Of a stretch of DNA of 64,000 nt, positions 24,310 through 33,511 are shown piece by piece. Each line of letters begins with the position of its first letter. Position 1 is the stretch's first letter. The stretch comes from Levilactobacillus brevis ATCC 14869 = DSM 20054 (GTDB lineage Bacteria > Bacillota > Bacilli > Lactobacillales > Lactobacillaceae), in assembly GCF_001433855.1 (NCBI RefSeq), contig NZ_AZCP01000004.1, forward strand, positions 270,894 to 334,893, given 5' to 3'. Both the position numbers and the translations under genes were made by a program. The notes under the pieces were generated by a model that had not been told where the DNA came from, did no database searches, and saw only the letters and a program-made list of their open reading frames with translations.

Positions 24310-25395
24310 ATGTTCAGGTTACAGCGGTGGTTGATTGTGTTAGCTACGGTGTGCTTAACCGTCAGTCCATTGAGTGTGGCGACCGCTAAAACTTATCATC
24401 AGAAGTCGTCGGCCCTCAGTGTTGGCCGCAAGTGGACACTCAATGATCGACAGGTGCATTATGTGACGGCACCTAAAAAATATGCCCATGCGGCGCATCC
24501 ACACGGACGAAATATCATGAAATCATCCCGGGGTGCGGCGGTGACATTTAAGACGTGGTACCAACTGCCATTACCAGGGTATCACGGTCAGGCATGGGGA
24601 AATCCACAAAGTGTCGCAACTTCAGGGCGTTACCTATACGTCTTGTATTGTCCGACGGCATGGCATAATCGCGGTCGGATTGTGCGGTATGATTTGCAAA
24701 AGCTCAAGCAAACCGGCTTATCGGCGACGCAACTGCAGACCATCTACTTGGCCCATGTGGGAGCTAAATTGGCTGCGCAGGCCGCTGTCAAAGTCGGTCC
24801 GGCGTTTGTGACGGGACACGGCCAATCTTTGGCCTATAATGGGCACAATCATCAATTATATCTGTGGTGCGATCGGGAAAAGAAGGCAGCAACGCCGATT
24901 AATCAATATGGTTATATTAACCAAATTAATCCAAAAACGTTAAAAACGCGCTACCAGATTCGATTTCGATTAAAGACGCGGCATTTTGCCGTACCTGGTG
25001 GACACGTGTTAGCCTTTGATCGGCGAGGACGGGCGTACTTTTGGAGTCGACCAACATCCCAGACAGTTTACATCTATCAAGGATCGGTTAGTCGGCACCA
25101 CGTTCACTTTCGGTTAACCCATCAGGTCTTGAAGCATGGACCCGGTAGTCACGTTCAAAGTATGGGGTATAACCCACACACGAATCGGTTGTATTTGGTC
25201 GCAGATGGTTCTATAGCTAGTTTGCCGATTAGCAAGTTGGCTGGGAAGGGACATCTGACGTCACGGCAAGTTCGTTGGACCCGGCTGGCCTCAAAACGGG
25301 AATTTGAGGGATTAACCTTTACCAAGCAGGGCCGTGCGATCGTGTTAAGTAATCATAACCCCGAAGTATTGATGGGTAATCGAACGGCTTGGTAA
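24310..25395 (+). CDS. Secreted protein of unknown function
   Basis: A 361-residue exported protein. The signal peptide (RLQRWLIVLATVCLTVSPLSVATA) should be cut near residue 27. The mature part is very basic, rich in His, Lys and Tyr, with repeated strand-like units such as GRYLYVLYCP, NHQLYLWCDRE, GRAYFWSRPT and TNRLYLVADG, suggesting a beta-propeller. There is no anchor motif. Similar extracellular proteins are common in lactobacilli; I know no function. AAGGGG before ATG sets the start. Confidence 0.7.
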   Translation: MFRLQRWLIVLATVCLTVSPLSVATAKTYHQKSSALSVGRKWTLNDRQVHYVTAPKKYAHAAHPHGRNIMKSSRGAAVTFKTWYQLPLPGYHGQAWGNPQSVATSGRYLYVLYCPTAWHNRGRIVRYDLQKLKQTGLSATQLQTIYLAHVGAKLAAQAAVKVGPAFVTGHGQSLAYNGHNHQLYLWCDREKKAATPINQYGYINQINPKTLKTRYQIRFRLKTRHFAVPGGHVLAFDRRGRAYFWSRPTSQTVYIYQGSVSRHHVHFRLTHQVLKHGPGSHVQSMGYNPHTNRLYLVADGSIASLPISKLAGKGHLTSRQVRWTRLASKREFEGLTFTKQGRAIVLSNHNPEVLMGNRTAW

Positions 25396-25448
25396 ATGTA
25401 TGTTGGGCTGTAGCTAAATGAACAATCAAACCGGTCATTAAGAGCAAA

Positions 25449-25480
25449 TGCTAAATTTCTACGGAGATTTAGCGTTTTTT
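25449..25480 (+). terminator. Terminator of the secreted protein
   Basis: GCTAAAT / ATTTAGC stem with a T6 tract. Confidence 0.85.
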
Positions 25481-25593
25481 ATTGGGCGCTAGCTGGTGAA
25501 ATTAGCATAATAAAATTTATAAAACATTGTCGTATTATTTCAGATGAAGACTTGTATAATGGGAATAATCGAAAGTTTCAAGGGGGAGTAGAA

Positions 25594-26907
25594 ATGAAGC
25601 AACCACATTTGTTGCGCGGATTATGGCAGTTGAATCAGCGACTAAGTCAACGGCGAATGATGCAAGCTATTACAGCTGCGTTGCGGTTGGTTTATCCGTT
25701 TGTACTGGTTATGACCTTCATTGACGTGATTGGTCAAGGCTTTTTAATGAAGACCGGTTTCTTTTATCAGATTTATCACATTGGACACTGGTTACCCGGT
25801 ATTACCATTTGGCAGCAAGGGTTTACGGCGTTGGGACTGGTGATTAATGGAGTCGTAGCCGTGATGATTGCGTTTGCGACGGGTTACTATTTAGCGCGGA
25901 GTTATCACGGGGACGCGTTAACGGTCGGTATTATGAGCGCATTAGCCTTTTTAACGTTGAACTTAAACTACGGGGCGCTAGGTGCGGCTCATGCGGGAGT
26001 GAGTGGTGTCCCACCATTTGTGACGACCAATCTGGGGCCGCAAGGAATTTTTCTGGCAATTGTGATTGGGCTGACCGTGGGCTGGCTGGCTAGCCATCTG
26101 ATGCGGGGGTTGGCCACTTGGTATTTACGCCATCCACGACTGGGGCAGCTCGGATGGACCGGACGGATTGCGATTCCACTGATGAGTGTTTTAATTATGA
26201 ACGGCGCGATTGGTCTAGGATTAAGTTGGTTAAACCATGGCGGGCTAAATGGCCTCGTCTATCAGGGCCTCAGCAACCTAGTAACCAATCCGGGGCATCG
26301 TGGACTTGTCATCTTGGCAGTGACGGCGTTGAATAATCTTTTCTGGTGGTTAGGGCTGATTGGTCCAGTGTCTTTAGCTGGTAATAGTGCCGTGACGTCG
26401 CTACAGAATTTAGCGTACGCCGTGCAGCATGGTTCTGGTTGGGGCGCTCCTAATCCGATTACGCTACATACGTTAGGCGATGCCTATGCAAACTTTGGTG
26501 GTGCGGGGATGACACTGGCGTTAGTGATTGCGATTTGGATAGGGTCCAAGCAAGTTAGCTATCGTCGGATAGCCAACCAAACCTTTTTACCGAATTTGGT
26601 GAATTTAAATGAGCCCATTTTATTGGGGTTACCCGTCTTGTTTAATCCCATTTTATTGATTCCATTTATTGTGGCACCAGCTGTTAATATTGGTTTAGCT
26701 TGGTGCGCGATTACGTGGAAGTTGGTGCCACCAATCGTTTATCCGGTCCCTCGGACGACGCCAGGACCATTAATGGCCTTTTTAGGGACTGGTGGTGACT
26801 GGCGGGCCTTCATCTTGAGCCTGGTGTGTCTGGTAGTGTCCGTCTTGATTTACTTGCCATTTATTCAGGTGTTAAATCAGGAAGGGGGGTCTGACCATGC
26901 GGCATAA
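25594..26907 (+). CDS. Orphan PTS-type EIIC sugar permease
   Basis: A 437-residue membrane protein of the EIIC (lactose/cellobiose-type) fold with about 10 helices. The substrate-site motif NLNEPILLGLPVLFNPILLIPF is plain near residue 345. No EIIA or EIIB gene is present and no such domain is fused. Heterofermentative lactobacilli often lack a working PTS, so it may transport without phosphorylation. The gene overlaps the following hydrolase by 11 bases, so the two are coupled. The ribosome site AAGGGGGAGTAG contains GGGGGAGT, complementary to the C-rich loop of the sRNA candidates at 17.7-18.3 kb. Confidence 0.82.
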   Translation: MKQPHLLRGLWQLNQRLSQRRMMQAITAALRLVYPFVLVMTFIDVIGQGFLMKTGFFYQIYHIGHWLPGITIWQQGFTALGLVINGVVAVMIAFATGYYLARSYHGDALTVGIMSALAFLTLNLNYGALGAAHAGVSGVPPFVTTNLGPQGIFLAIVIGLTVGWLASHLMRGLATWYLRHPRLGQLGWTGRIAIPLMSVLIMNGAIGLGLSWLNHGGLNGLVYQGLSNLVTNPGHRGLVILAVTALNNLFWWLGLIGPVSLAGNSAVTSLQNLAYAVQHGSGWGAPNPITLHTLGDAYANFGGAGMTLALVIAIWIGSKQVSYRRIANQTFLPNLVNLNEPILLGLPVLFNPILLIPFIVAPAVNIGLAWCAITWKLVPPIVYPVPRTTPGPLMAFLGTGGDWRAFILSLVCLVVSVLIYLPFIQVLNQEGGSDHAA

Positions 26908-27790
26908 TTGGTGGCGCTGGCTACTAGGGATTGGGCTGATTTTAGTGGTCTTTATTCCCAGTCTAGCGTGGATGCAGCATCGCGTGACGCATTATAAATC
27001 GAACTATAAAACACCGCTGAATCCCACGATTATGGTGCCGGGGTCGAGTGCCAGTCAAAACCGGTTTGATGCGTTAATTTCGGAGTTGCGTAAGGAAACT
27101 AAAGTGGGACATAGTGTTCTAAAGGTCAAGGTCGCCACGAATGGTCAAGTGTCTTATACGGGATCAATTCGGCGCGGAGACAACCAACCGTTTATCGTGA
27201 TTGCTTTTGAAAATAATCAAGATGGCTATACGAATATTAACAAACAGGCCCAGTGGCTAAATATTGCATTTAAGGATCTCGTCAAAACGTATCATTTTAA
27301 CCATTTCTCGGCTTTGGGCCATTCCAATGGTGGCTTAATTCTAAGTTTATTTTTAGAAAAGTATTTTAGTGAAACGAAGCACGTCAACATTGATCGCCTA
27401 ATGACGATTGCGACGCCGTATAATATGGAATCTGATAGTACGACCACACGCACGGCTATCCTGAAAGAATTGATTGCGGGACGTGAACAGCTACCAAAGA
27501 AGCTGACAGTTTATTCGGTTGCGGGGACGGAAAACTATTCCAGTGACGGGACCGTTCCTGCCAACAGTGTGAATCAAGGAAAATACGTCTTTCAAAATCA
27601 GGTGGCCCATTACACCCAAATTACGGTGACCGGTGATAATACAACGCATTCGGATTTACCACAAAATAAACAAATTGTTCTATTGATTCGGCAATATCTG
27701 CTCCAAGAAGAGTTGCCTGCTAAGGAACGGGCCAATAATCGCTCTGGTATTGTTCGTCGTTCAATTACGGGTGAGGCGGGTCTTCCTTAA
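26897..27790 (+). CDS. Membrane-anchored alpha/beta hydrolase (DUF915 family)
   Basis: A 297-residue protein with one N-terminal membrane helix (WWRWLLGIGLILVVFIPSLAW) and an external hydrolase domain. The strand TIMVPGSSASQNRF carries the oxyanion region, GHSNGGLI the nucleophile Ser, and the catalytic His is probably in DNTTHSDLP. DUF915 proteins resemble lipases, but substrates are not known. It starts inside the EIIC gene, with AAGGGGGG as ribosome site. Confidence 0.8.
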   Translation: MRHNWWRWLLGIGLILVVFIPSLAWMQHRVTHYKSNYKTPLNPTIMVPGSSASQNRFDALISELRKETKVGHSVLKVKVATNGQVSYTGSIRRGDNQPFIVIAFENNQDGYTNINKQAQWLNIAFKDLVKTYHFNHFSALGHSNGGLILSLFLEKYFSETKHVNIDRLMTIATPYNMESDSTTTRTAILKELIAGREQLPKKLTVYSVAGTENYSSDGTVPANSVNQGKYVFQNQVAHYTQITVTGDNTTHSDLPQNKQIVLLIRQYLLQEELPAKERANNRSGIVRRSITGEAGLP

Positions 27791-27814
27791 CGTTAGATGA
27801 AGTGAGGTGGCAAC

Positions 27815-28672
27815 GTGAATTTTCGACAGTTAGAATATTTCCTAGCAGTAGCCAATGCCGGTCAAATCACAGCGGCAGCCCAACAACTGCATATGGCCCA
27901 GCCGCCATTAAGTTATCAGATTAAGCAATTGGAGGCCGAGCTAGGTGTCACCTTGTTAAATCGGGCGACAACGGGAATAACCCTGACACCAGCAGGACAG
28001 TTATTGCGAGACTATGCTCAACAACTGGTGGATTTACGGGACCGTGCTGATGGTCAAGTACGATCGCTGGGTCAAGGCTTAGCCGGTGTTTTATCAGTTG
28101 GGGTGATTTCATCTTCGATGGGTGCCACGCCCAATGCAAAATTACGGACTCTGACGCGACATTATCCCAAGGTTCAAATTCGACTATTCGAGGATAATAC
28201 GTATGGCTTGATTGACCGGCTGGCTAAGCATCTCATTGATGTGGCGATTGTTCGCACGCCTTTCACGGCGCCAGGACTAGCCAGCAAAACGTTACAGACA
28301 GAATCAATGGTGGCCGTTGTCCCACAAAAATACGATCATTTTCAAGCGGCGACACTTAAGGTTGAGGATTTGGCTACGGTGCCACTGATTGTTTATCGAC
28401 GATTTGAGCATTTGTTTCAAACGACCTTTACGGAAAAGCAAATTTCGCCATTTATTGCGTGTACGTGTGATGATGCCCGGACAGCTGTGCAGTGGGCGGA
28501 GGCGCGAATGGGAGTGGCGATCGTCCCCCGTTCCGTTGCCGAGCAAGCAACAGGAGTGACGACTCATGTGCGGCCAATTCGTTATCAGCCGTGGCGGACC
28601 ACACTAAAGATTGTGTGGCCGGCAGATATTACGCCGAGCCCGTTGGTGCAGCGCTTCATTGACAGTTACTAG
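27815..28672 (+). CDS. LysR family transcriptional regulator
   Basis: A 285-residue regulator: winged helix-turn-helix at residues 1-60 (MNFRQLEYFLAVANAGQITAAAQQLHMAQPPLS, split here by description) and a two-lobed effector domain from about 90. The start is GTG 27815 with GAGG about 9 bases upstream. It follows the hydrolase gene by 24 bases and may belong to that operon. It could also act on the TSUP/DUF1634 genes downstream; LysR proteins often control a neighbour. Effector unknown. Confidence 0.88.
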   Translation: MNFRQLEYFLAVANAGQITAAAQQLHMAQPPLSYQIKQLEAELGVTLLNRATTGITLTPAGQLLRDYAQQLVDLRDRADGQVRSLGQGLAGVLSVGVISSSMGATPNAKLRTLTRHYPKVQIRLFEDNTYGLIDRLAKHLIDVAIVRTPFTAPGLASKTLQTESMVAVVPQKYDHFQAATLKVEDLATVPLIVYRRFEHLFQTTFTEKQISPFIACTCDDARTAVQWAEARMGVAIVPRSVAEQATGVTTHVRPIRYQPWRTTLKIVWPADITPSPLVQRFIDSY

Positions 28673-28687
28673 ATATATGCTAAATAC

Positions 28688-28739
28688 AAAATAGACCAGC
28701 TTACCATATTATTTTTATATGGCGAGCTGGTCTATTTTT
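28688..28739 (+). terminator. Terminator after the LysR gene
   Basis: AATAGACCAGCT / AGCTGGTCTATT arms with a T-tract. Confidence 0.88.
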
Positions 28740-28999
28740 GTAAGCGATTAAGTGGTGACTCTAGCGCCAATGCTGCCTACATGGTTGCGGGGGATTAAGA
28801 GTAAGGAGCAGTAGGTTATATTTGAAAATCATTGATCAAAATAGTGAAATTAATCTACGAGTATGCTGACTTAAAGCTTCTTTTTATTGTGAATGAAAAT
28901 TCAATCGGTATGGACGACGCAGTGTGACTGGCTTGCCGCTCACGGAGGAAAGGTTGATAATTGATAGCGTAAGTTCAATTGATTGGAGGAATAATTGCG
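28740..28999. other. Gene-free region upstream of the TSUP gene
   Basis: No ORF is supported. AATTGATA and CAATTGATTGG near 28963-28985 make a direct repeat close to the start. No clear promoter boxes were found. Confidence 0.35.
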
Positions 29000-29834
29000 A
29001 TGATTCAAACAGCGATACTGATGCTTGCTGTAGGTGTTTTTGCAGGCATTGCCGGGGCTATTCTCGGCATTGGTGGGGGGATGATTATCACCCCAATTTT
29101 AACTTTAGGGATGGGATTAAATATAAAATATGCGATCGGTGCCAGTATTATTGCCGTGATTGCGACCAGTTCAGGGTCCACGATCGCCTATCTTAGAGAT
29201 AACGTACTAAACTTACGGGTCGCCATGTTCTTGGAAATTGCGACGACAACCGGCGCCATTGTTGACGGGTGTATTAGACCCCAAGTATCTATACTTACTC
29301 TTTGGGTGCTTACTCGTCTTTTCAGGGTGGAACATGTACCGCAAGTTACGGCGCGGACAAGAGGTTTTGCAACGGGTTGAGCCGGACAAGATTGCCGCGA
29401 AGTTGAAGCTGAATGGCTCATACTTCGACAAGGCTGAAATGAAAAACGTTGATTACCAAGTGGAACATGTGCCCGCTGGTTTTTCTGTGATGTTTGGTGC
29501 CGGAGTTGCCAGTGGTCTACTGGGAATTGGGTCTGGTGCGTTCAAGGTTATGGCGATGGATACGTTCATGAAGATGCCCCTTAAACCTTCTAGTTCAACA
29601 TCTAATCTGATGATGGGCGTGACGGCTGCCGCTAGTGCCACCGTTTATTTCTTCAATGGGGCGATTTTACCGAGCATTGCGGTACCGATGGCGCTGGGGA
29701 TTTTAGGGGGTGCCGTGATCGGTTCGCGTATCATGCAGGTCCTACCGGCGCGCTGGATTCGCATCGTCTTTATTCCGATCATTCTCTACATTGGATTGGA
29801 AATGTTATTTAAAGGATTGGGGGTTCATTTCTAA
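29000..29834 (+). pseudogene. TSUP (TauE/SafE) family transporter, frameshifted
   Basis: The N-terminal half (AGIAGAILGIGGGMIITPIL, GASIIAVIATSSGSTIAYL, FLEIATTTGAIV) reads to about 29265, then leaves frame and stops at 29380. Another frame then continues with TGVLDPKYLYLLFGCLLVF through GVASGLLGIGSGAFKVMAMD to the end at 29834. Comparison of the two frames suggests a lost stretch such as GALL, that is about 8 or 11 bases deleted between TTG repeats at 29267-29270. The start ATG 29000 has GGAGGA 9 bases upstream. The intact protein would have about 8 helices and export small organosulfur or carboxylate anions. Confidence 0.82.
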
Positions 29835-30211
29835 TGGCTGCAAAAGAACCAACCACCGCCAAAGAAATGGCGCAAGTGCAAACGATCATTGGTCGTATTC
29901 TCCAAGTGGGGGTCATTTTTTCCGCAATTGTGATGTTAATTGGCCTGGTGTTATTTTTGGTGAGTGGCCAGTCGGGCTATAGTGGGTCATATGTGCCGCG
30001 ACGAATGGGCTTAATTCTCCAAGGAACTTGGCAGTTAAAGCCGTATGCCATCATGATGCTGGGCGTTTATTGTCTGATTTTAACGCCAGTATTGCGAGTC
30101 GTCGTTTCAATCTACGCTTTTTATAAGGAACATGATCATTTATACGTGGCAATAACGACACTAGTCTTAGCAATCTTATTAGTAGCTTTAGCCATTGGGG
30201 TTACAGGGTAA
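29834..30211 (+). CDS. DUF1634 family membrane protein
   Basis: A 125-residue protein with three membrane helices (VGVIFSAIVMLIGLVLFLV, PYAIMMLGVYCLILTPVL, YVAITTLVLAILLVALAI). DUF1634 proteins are usually encoded right after a TSUP transporter and may be its partner. Here the ATG shares a base with the TSUP stop (TAATG), so translation is coupled. Its transporter is frameshifted, which may cut its expression. Confidence 0.8.
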   Translation: MAAKEPTTAKEMAQVQTIIGRILQVGVIFSAIVMLIGLVLFLVSGQSGYSGSYVPRRMGLILQGTWQLKPYAIMMLGVYCLILTPVLRVVVSIYAFYKEHDHLYVAITTLVLAILLVALAIGVTG

Positions 30212-30220
30212 AAGCACCTA

Positions 30221-30255
30221 AAAAAAGGAACGAGATCAGCTCTCGTTCCTTTTTG
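30221..30255. terminator. Bidirectional terminator between DUF1634 and R-ADH genes
   Basis: AAAGGAACGAGA / TCTCGTTCCTTT arms. Confidence 0.9.
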
Positions 30256-30263
30256 TATATAAG

Positions 30264-31022
30264 TTATTGAGCGGTATAACCACCATCAACTACAAATTCA
30301 GAACCCGTTGCAAATTTAGATTCGTTAGAAGCCAAGTAAACACAGATGTAGGCAATATCGTTAGGTTCACCGATATGGCCCATTGGCGTCTTGGTCCGTT
30401 GTGACATCGCTTCTTCGGCCCCTGGTAGGTCATCAACCAATGGTGTCTTGATGTAGCCAGGGTGAACAGTGTTTACCCGAACATCGTAGTCCTTTAGGGC
30501 ACAATCTAAGGCAGCTGACTTGGACATAATCCGTACGGCCCCTTTAGATGCGTTGTAAGCCCCTAAGCTAGGATCACCCACAAAGCCTTCGATCGAAGAC
30601 ATGTTGATGATGGAAGCCCCTAAGCCTTTGTTCTTCATCCGTTGAATCCCTAATCGGGTACCGAAGAAGACACCATCAAGGTTGACGGCTAATAATTTAC
30701 GCCATTCAGCAGTCGTGGTTTCTTCGACACTCTTGTTAACCGCGATCCCAGCGTTATTAACTAATGTAGAAACTGGGCCAAAGGCTTTTTCCGTTGCATC
30801 GAATAATTTCGTCCAGCCGTCTTCATCGGAAGAATCATGTTGGAAAAATTGAATCTGATCAGGAGTGCCGACACTCTTAGCTGCTTTTTCACCAACATCG
30901 CTGTGCCGGCCGGTAATCATGACCTTAGCCCCTTCTTCAACGAACTTCGTGGCGATAGCTAAACCGATACCCAACGTACCACCTGTAACGATTGCTACTT
31001 TTCCATCTAACCGGTTTGACAT
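30264..31022 (-). CDS. radh: R-specific NADP-dependent alcohol dehydrogenase
   Basis: A 252-residue SDR that reduces bulky ketones to R-alcohols with NADPH. It is nearly identical, as I recall, to the structurally characterised L. brevis enzyme; one visible difference is VTGG for ITGG in the cofactor loop TGGTLGIG. The catalytic Asn (NNAGIAV region), Ser (NMSSIEGF), Tyr and Lys (YNASKGAVR) are present. The C-terminal GGYTAQ forms part of the structural Mg2+ site in this enzyme. Start: ATG 31022 with GGAGG 8 bases upstream. The physiological substrate is unknown. Confidence 0.95.
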   Translation of the reverse strand: MSNRLDGKVAIVTGGTLGIGLAIATKFVEEGAKVMITGRHSDVGEKAAKSVGTPDQIQFFQHDSSDEDGWTKLFDATEKAFGPVSTLVNNAGIAVNKSVEETTTAEWRKLLAVNLDGVFFGTRLGIQRMKNKGLGASIINMSSIEGFVGDPSLGAYNASKGAVRIMSKSAALDCALKDYDVRVNTVHPGYIKTPLVDDLPGAEEAMSQRTKTPMGHIGEPNDIAYICVYLASNESKFATGSEFVVDGGYTAQ

Positions 31023-31197
31023 TTGAACGACCTCCATTTATTTAGTGAAAATAATCACATACGATGCTGCTATTATGCACCTTTTTTTTCGCTTTGCCAA
31101 GTTTTTTGTAAATTATTTTCACGTTTGTCAGGGTAGCGACCAATGGGGTGGAATATGCTACACTTATCGAAGAAGATGATAAGTGAGGCGAATCACC

Positions 31198-32433
31198 GTG
31201 GGGACACGTCAACCAGAACAATGGCGCCGTAATCTGGCGGTTTTATGGTTAGGAACATTCATTGCTGGCATGGGCTTTAGTGAAGTCATGCCGTTTATTT
31301 CGTTATATGTTGACGACTTGGGCCACTTTACCAAGGGACAGTTAACCATTTACAGTGGGCTGACCTATGCGGTAACGTTTCTGGTGATCGCACTGGTATC
31401 GCCTTTATGGGGCAAGTTAGCTGATCGGAAAGGCCGCAAGTTAATGCTGTTACGGTCATCGTTGGGAATGGCCGTCGTTATTGGCCTAATGGGTTTTGTT
31501 ACCAATGTTTGGCAATTAATTGGCCTACGTTTCTTACAAGGTTTTTTCGCAGGTTATATTCCTAATGCCAGTGCACTGATTGCGGCAGAAACGCCCCAAG
31601 CGAAGAGTGGCAACGCACTGGGGATCTTAACGACGGGCTACGTTAGTGGTAATTTGATTGGCCCGGTGTTGGGTGGTATTTTAGCACAAGTCTTCTCAAT
31701 TCGCTGGACGTTCATTTTGACAGGCATTTTTCTCGTCATTGTTTTCATTCTAAGTGCGACATTAGTGCATGAGCATTTCACGCCAATCAGTAAAGAAAAG
31801 CAAGCCCAGGCTGGTTTCTGGTTGGGGCAAGTGAAGAATCCGACGTTGATTATCGTCTTATTGGTCTCAACCATGTTTATTCAGATGGGAAATAATTCGA
31901 TCACGCCGATTATCAGTCTCTATGTACGTCAGCTGATGGGCAACCAAGGCCCCATCACGTTAGTGGCCGGAATTGTTGCGGCGTTACCCGGTATTTCGAC
32001 GTTAATGGCAGCACCCAAATTAGGTGAGTATGGGGATCGCAAGGGAACCCAACGCGTCTTGATTTTTGGCTACGCGTTTGCCGTTTTGATGTACTTTCCC
32101 CAGGGATTCGTAACTAGCGTTTGGCTACTAGGCCTGTTTCGCTTCATGATTGGGATCTCTGATGGGGCACTATTTCCAGCGGTGCAGACGATGCTAACGA
32201 AAAATGTGCCACACACATTAACGGGAACGGTCTTTAGTTGGAACCAGTCATTTCAGGCCTTAGGAAGCATGTTAGGCTCGATGTTGGGAGGTTTTGTAGC
32301 CAACTGGTTTAACTACAATGGTGTCTTTATCTTTACGGCATTCAGTCTCTTGTTGAACTTCCTTCTATTATGGTGGTTGGTACCAGAGATTCGCCAATGG
32401 CGGGGACCCGCATCCAAGGAGGCGTCTAAATGA
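31198..32433 (+). CDS. MFS multidrug-type exporter
   Basis: A 411-residue, 12-helix major facilitator. The loop 2-3 motif GKLADRKGRKLMLL is a textbook motif A, and the motif C-like segment GILTTGYVSGNLIGPVLGGIL in helix 5 marks drug/H+ antiporters. A second GDRKGT follows between helices 8 and 9. GTG 31198 is the likely start (GAGG 9 bases before). The stop overlaps the start of relQ (ATGA), an operon I have not seen explained: exporter plus alarmone synthase. Confidence 0.88.
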   Translation: MGTRQPEQWRRNLAVLWLGTFIAGMGFSEVMPFISLYVDDLGHFTKGQLTIYSGLTYAVTFLVIALVSPLWGKLADRKGRKLMLLRSSLGMAVVIGLMGFVTNVWQLIGLRFLQGFFAGYIPNASALIAAETPQAKSGNALGILTTGYVSGNLIGPVLGGILAQVFSIRWTFILTGIFLVIVFILSATLVHEHFTPISKEKQAQAGFWLGQVKNPTLIIVLLVSTMFIQMGNNSITPIISLYVRQLMGNQGPITLVAGIVAALPGISTLMAAPKLGEYGDRKGTQRVLIFGYAFAVLMYFPQGFVTSVWLLGLFRFMIGISDGALFPAVQTMLTKNVPHTLTGTVFSWNQSFQALGSMLGSMLGGFVANWFNYNGVFIFTAFSLLLNFLLLWWLVPEIRQWRGPASKEASK

Positions 32434-33101
32434 CCACTGATAATTTACCAGCACAATTTCCCAATGATCCCACATCACTTGAGGCCATCGATCGGTTTCG
32501 TTCGCTGATGTTAAACTATCGTAGCGCTGTTCAAGTGGTGCGAACCAAGATTCATTACTTAGACCAAGAATATCAAATTCAAAACGGGCATACGTTAGTC
32601 GATAGTTTACAGTCACGCATTAAGTCACCGGAAAGCATCTTAGAAAAAGTACAACGTAAGCACTTGGATTTTAATTTTGAGACGTTACCGCAACAGATGC
32701 ATGATATTGCGGGGATTCGGATCATCGTTCGTTTCGAAGATGATATTGTGGCGATGGAGCGACGATTGGAGAAGCAACCTGATATTAAGGTTCTTCAACG
32801 TAAGGATTATGTGACGCGTCCTAAGTCAAATGGTTACCGCAGTTTGCATCTGATCTTGGCAGTGCCGGTGTACTTGGCTGCTGGGGTCAAGGCTGTGACA
32901 GTTGAGGTGCAGATCCGGACGATTGCCATGAACTTCTGGGCGTCACTCGAACATGAACTGAGTTATAAGAAAAACGTGCAGCATCAGACGGAGTTGCGGC
33001 AAGAACTCGTAGAGAAAGCCCAACTGGTCCATCAATTAGACCAGGATATGAATGACATCAAGAATCAGATTCGCTCAGAAGAGTCTAATTCCATGTCTTG
33101 A
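32430..33101 (+). CDS. relQ: Small alarmone synthetase, (p)ppGpp synthase
   Basis: A 223-residue single-domain RelA/SpoT synthetase that makes (p)ppGpp from ATP and GDP/GTP. The motifs are SRIKSPESILEKV, DIAGIRIIVRF, RKDYVTRPKSNGYRSLH and VEVQIRTIAMNFWASLEHEL, matching the RelQ/SAS1 type. There is no hydrolase, TGS or ACT domain. The C-terminal helix (LVEKAQLVHQLDQDMNDI) fits the tetramer interface. Overlap by 4 bases with the MFS gene gives coupled translation. Confidence 0.93.
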   Translation: MTTDNLPAQFPNDPTSLEAIDRFRSLMLNYRSAVQVVRTKIHYLDQEYQIQNGHTLVDSLQSRIKSPESILEKVQRKHLDFNFETLPQQMHDIAGIRIIVRFEDDIVAMERRLEKQPDIKVLQRKDYVTRPKSNGYRSLHLILAVPVYLAAGVKAVTVEVQIRTIAMNFWASLEHELSYKKNVQHQTELRQELVEKAQLVHQLDQDMNDIKNQIRSEESNSMS

Positions 33102-33120
33102 GGTGGTGATTGAAGGCACC

Positions 33121-33148
33121 AAAAAAGCCTTAGCATACGCCAAGGCTC
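33121..33148 (-). terminator. Terminator of the DUF2929 gene
   Basis: On the minus strand GCCTTGGCGT / GCTAAGGC with a T6 tract. Confidence 0.8.
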
Positions 33149-33176
33149 CGGTTTATCGATCATGCTTAATGTGAAA

Positions 33177-33377
33177 TTATTTTTCACTCGAAGCTTGGTC
33201 GTCACGGCTAAGTAGCGCGATCCCATTGACCGCGACCACCGCAACAACTGCCATTAAGATGCCCAATTGTAGGGGCTTCCAAGTCATTTGTTCCAGCGTC
33301 CCACCAATGTAACCGACAACTTCGCCAAAGATGACGGACCAAAAGATCACGACTAAATTAGATTCAAGCCACTTCAC
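33177..33377 (-). CDS. DUF2929 (YjzD-like) small membrane protein
   Basis: A 66-residue protein with two membrane helices (LVVIFWSVIFGEVVGYIGG and LGILMAVVAVVAVNGIALL) and a charged tail, matching the DUF2929 pattern. Function unknown. GTG 33377 is chosen since GAGG lies 8 bases upstream; the GTG three codons earlier touches the ribosome site. Single gene. Confidence 0.72.
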   Translation of the reverse strand: MKWLESNLVVIFWSVIFGEVVGYIGGTLEQMTWKPLQLGILMAVVAVVAVNGIALLSRDDQASSEK

Positions 33378-33475
33378 ACGTGTCACCTCACAATCGTTAT
33401 TAGTTTACCACGATTGCGGACAAATGGGGAGCTAAGTTTGTTAGTGATTTAAATATCTGAAATGGGGCATGGTCG

Positions 33476-33504
33476 TTGCGGTGACTGTGGGTATCAGGTA
33501 TAAT
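33476..33504 (+). promoter_or_regulatory. napA promoter
   Basis: TTGCGG (33476-33481), 17-base spacer, TATAAT (33499-33504). It starts a leader of about 105 bases. Confidence 0.75.
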
Positions 33505-33511
33505 AATGACC

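Noticed and set aside
28924-29196. 90-codon plus-strand frame over the start of the TSUP gene
   Set aside because: Cys- and Arg-rich composition is typical of an out-of-frame shadow of the real TSUP reading frame.
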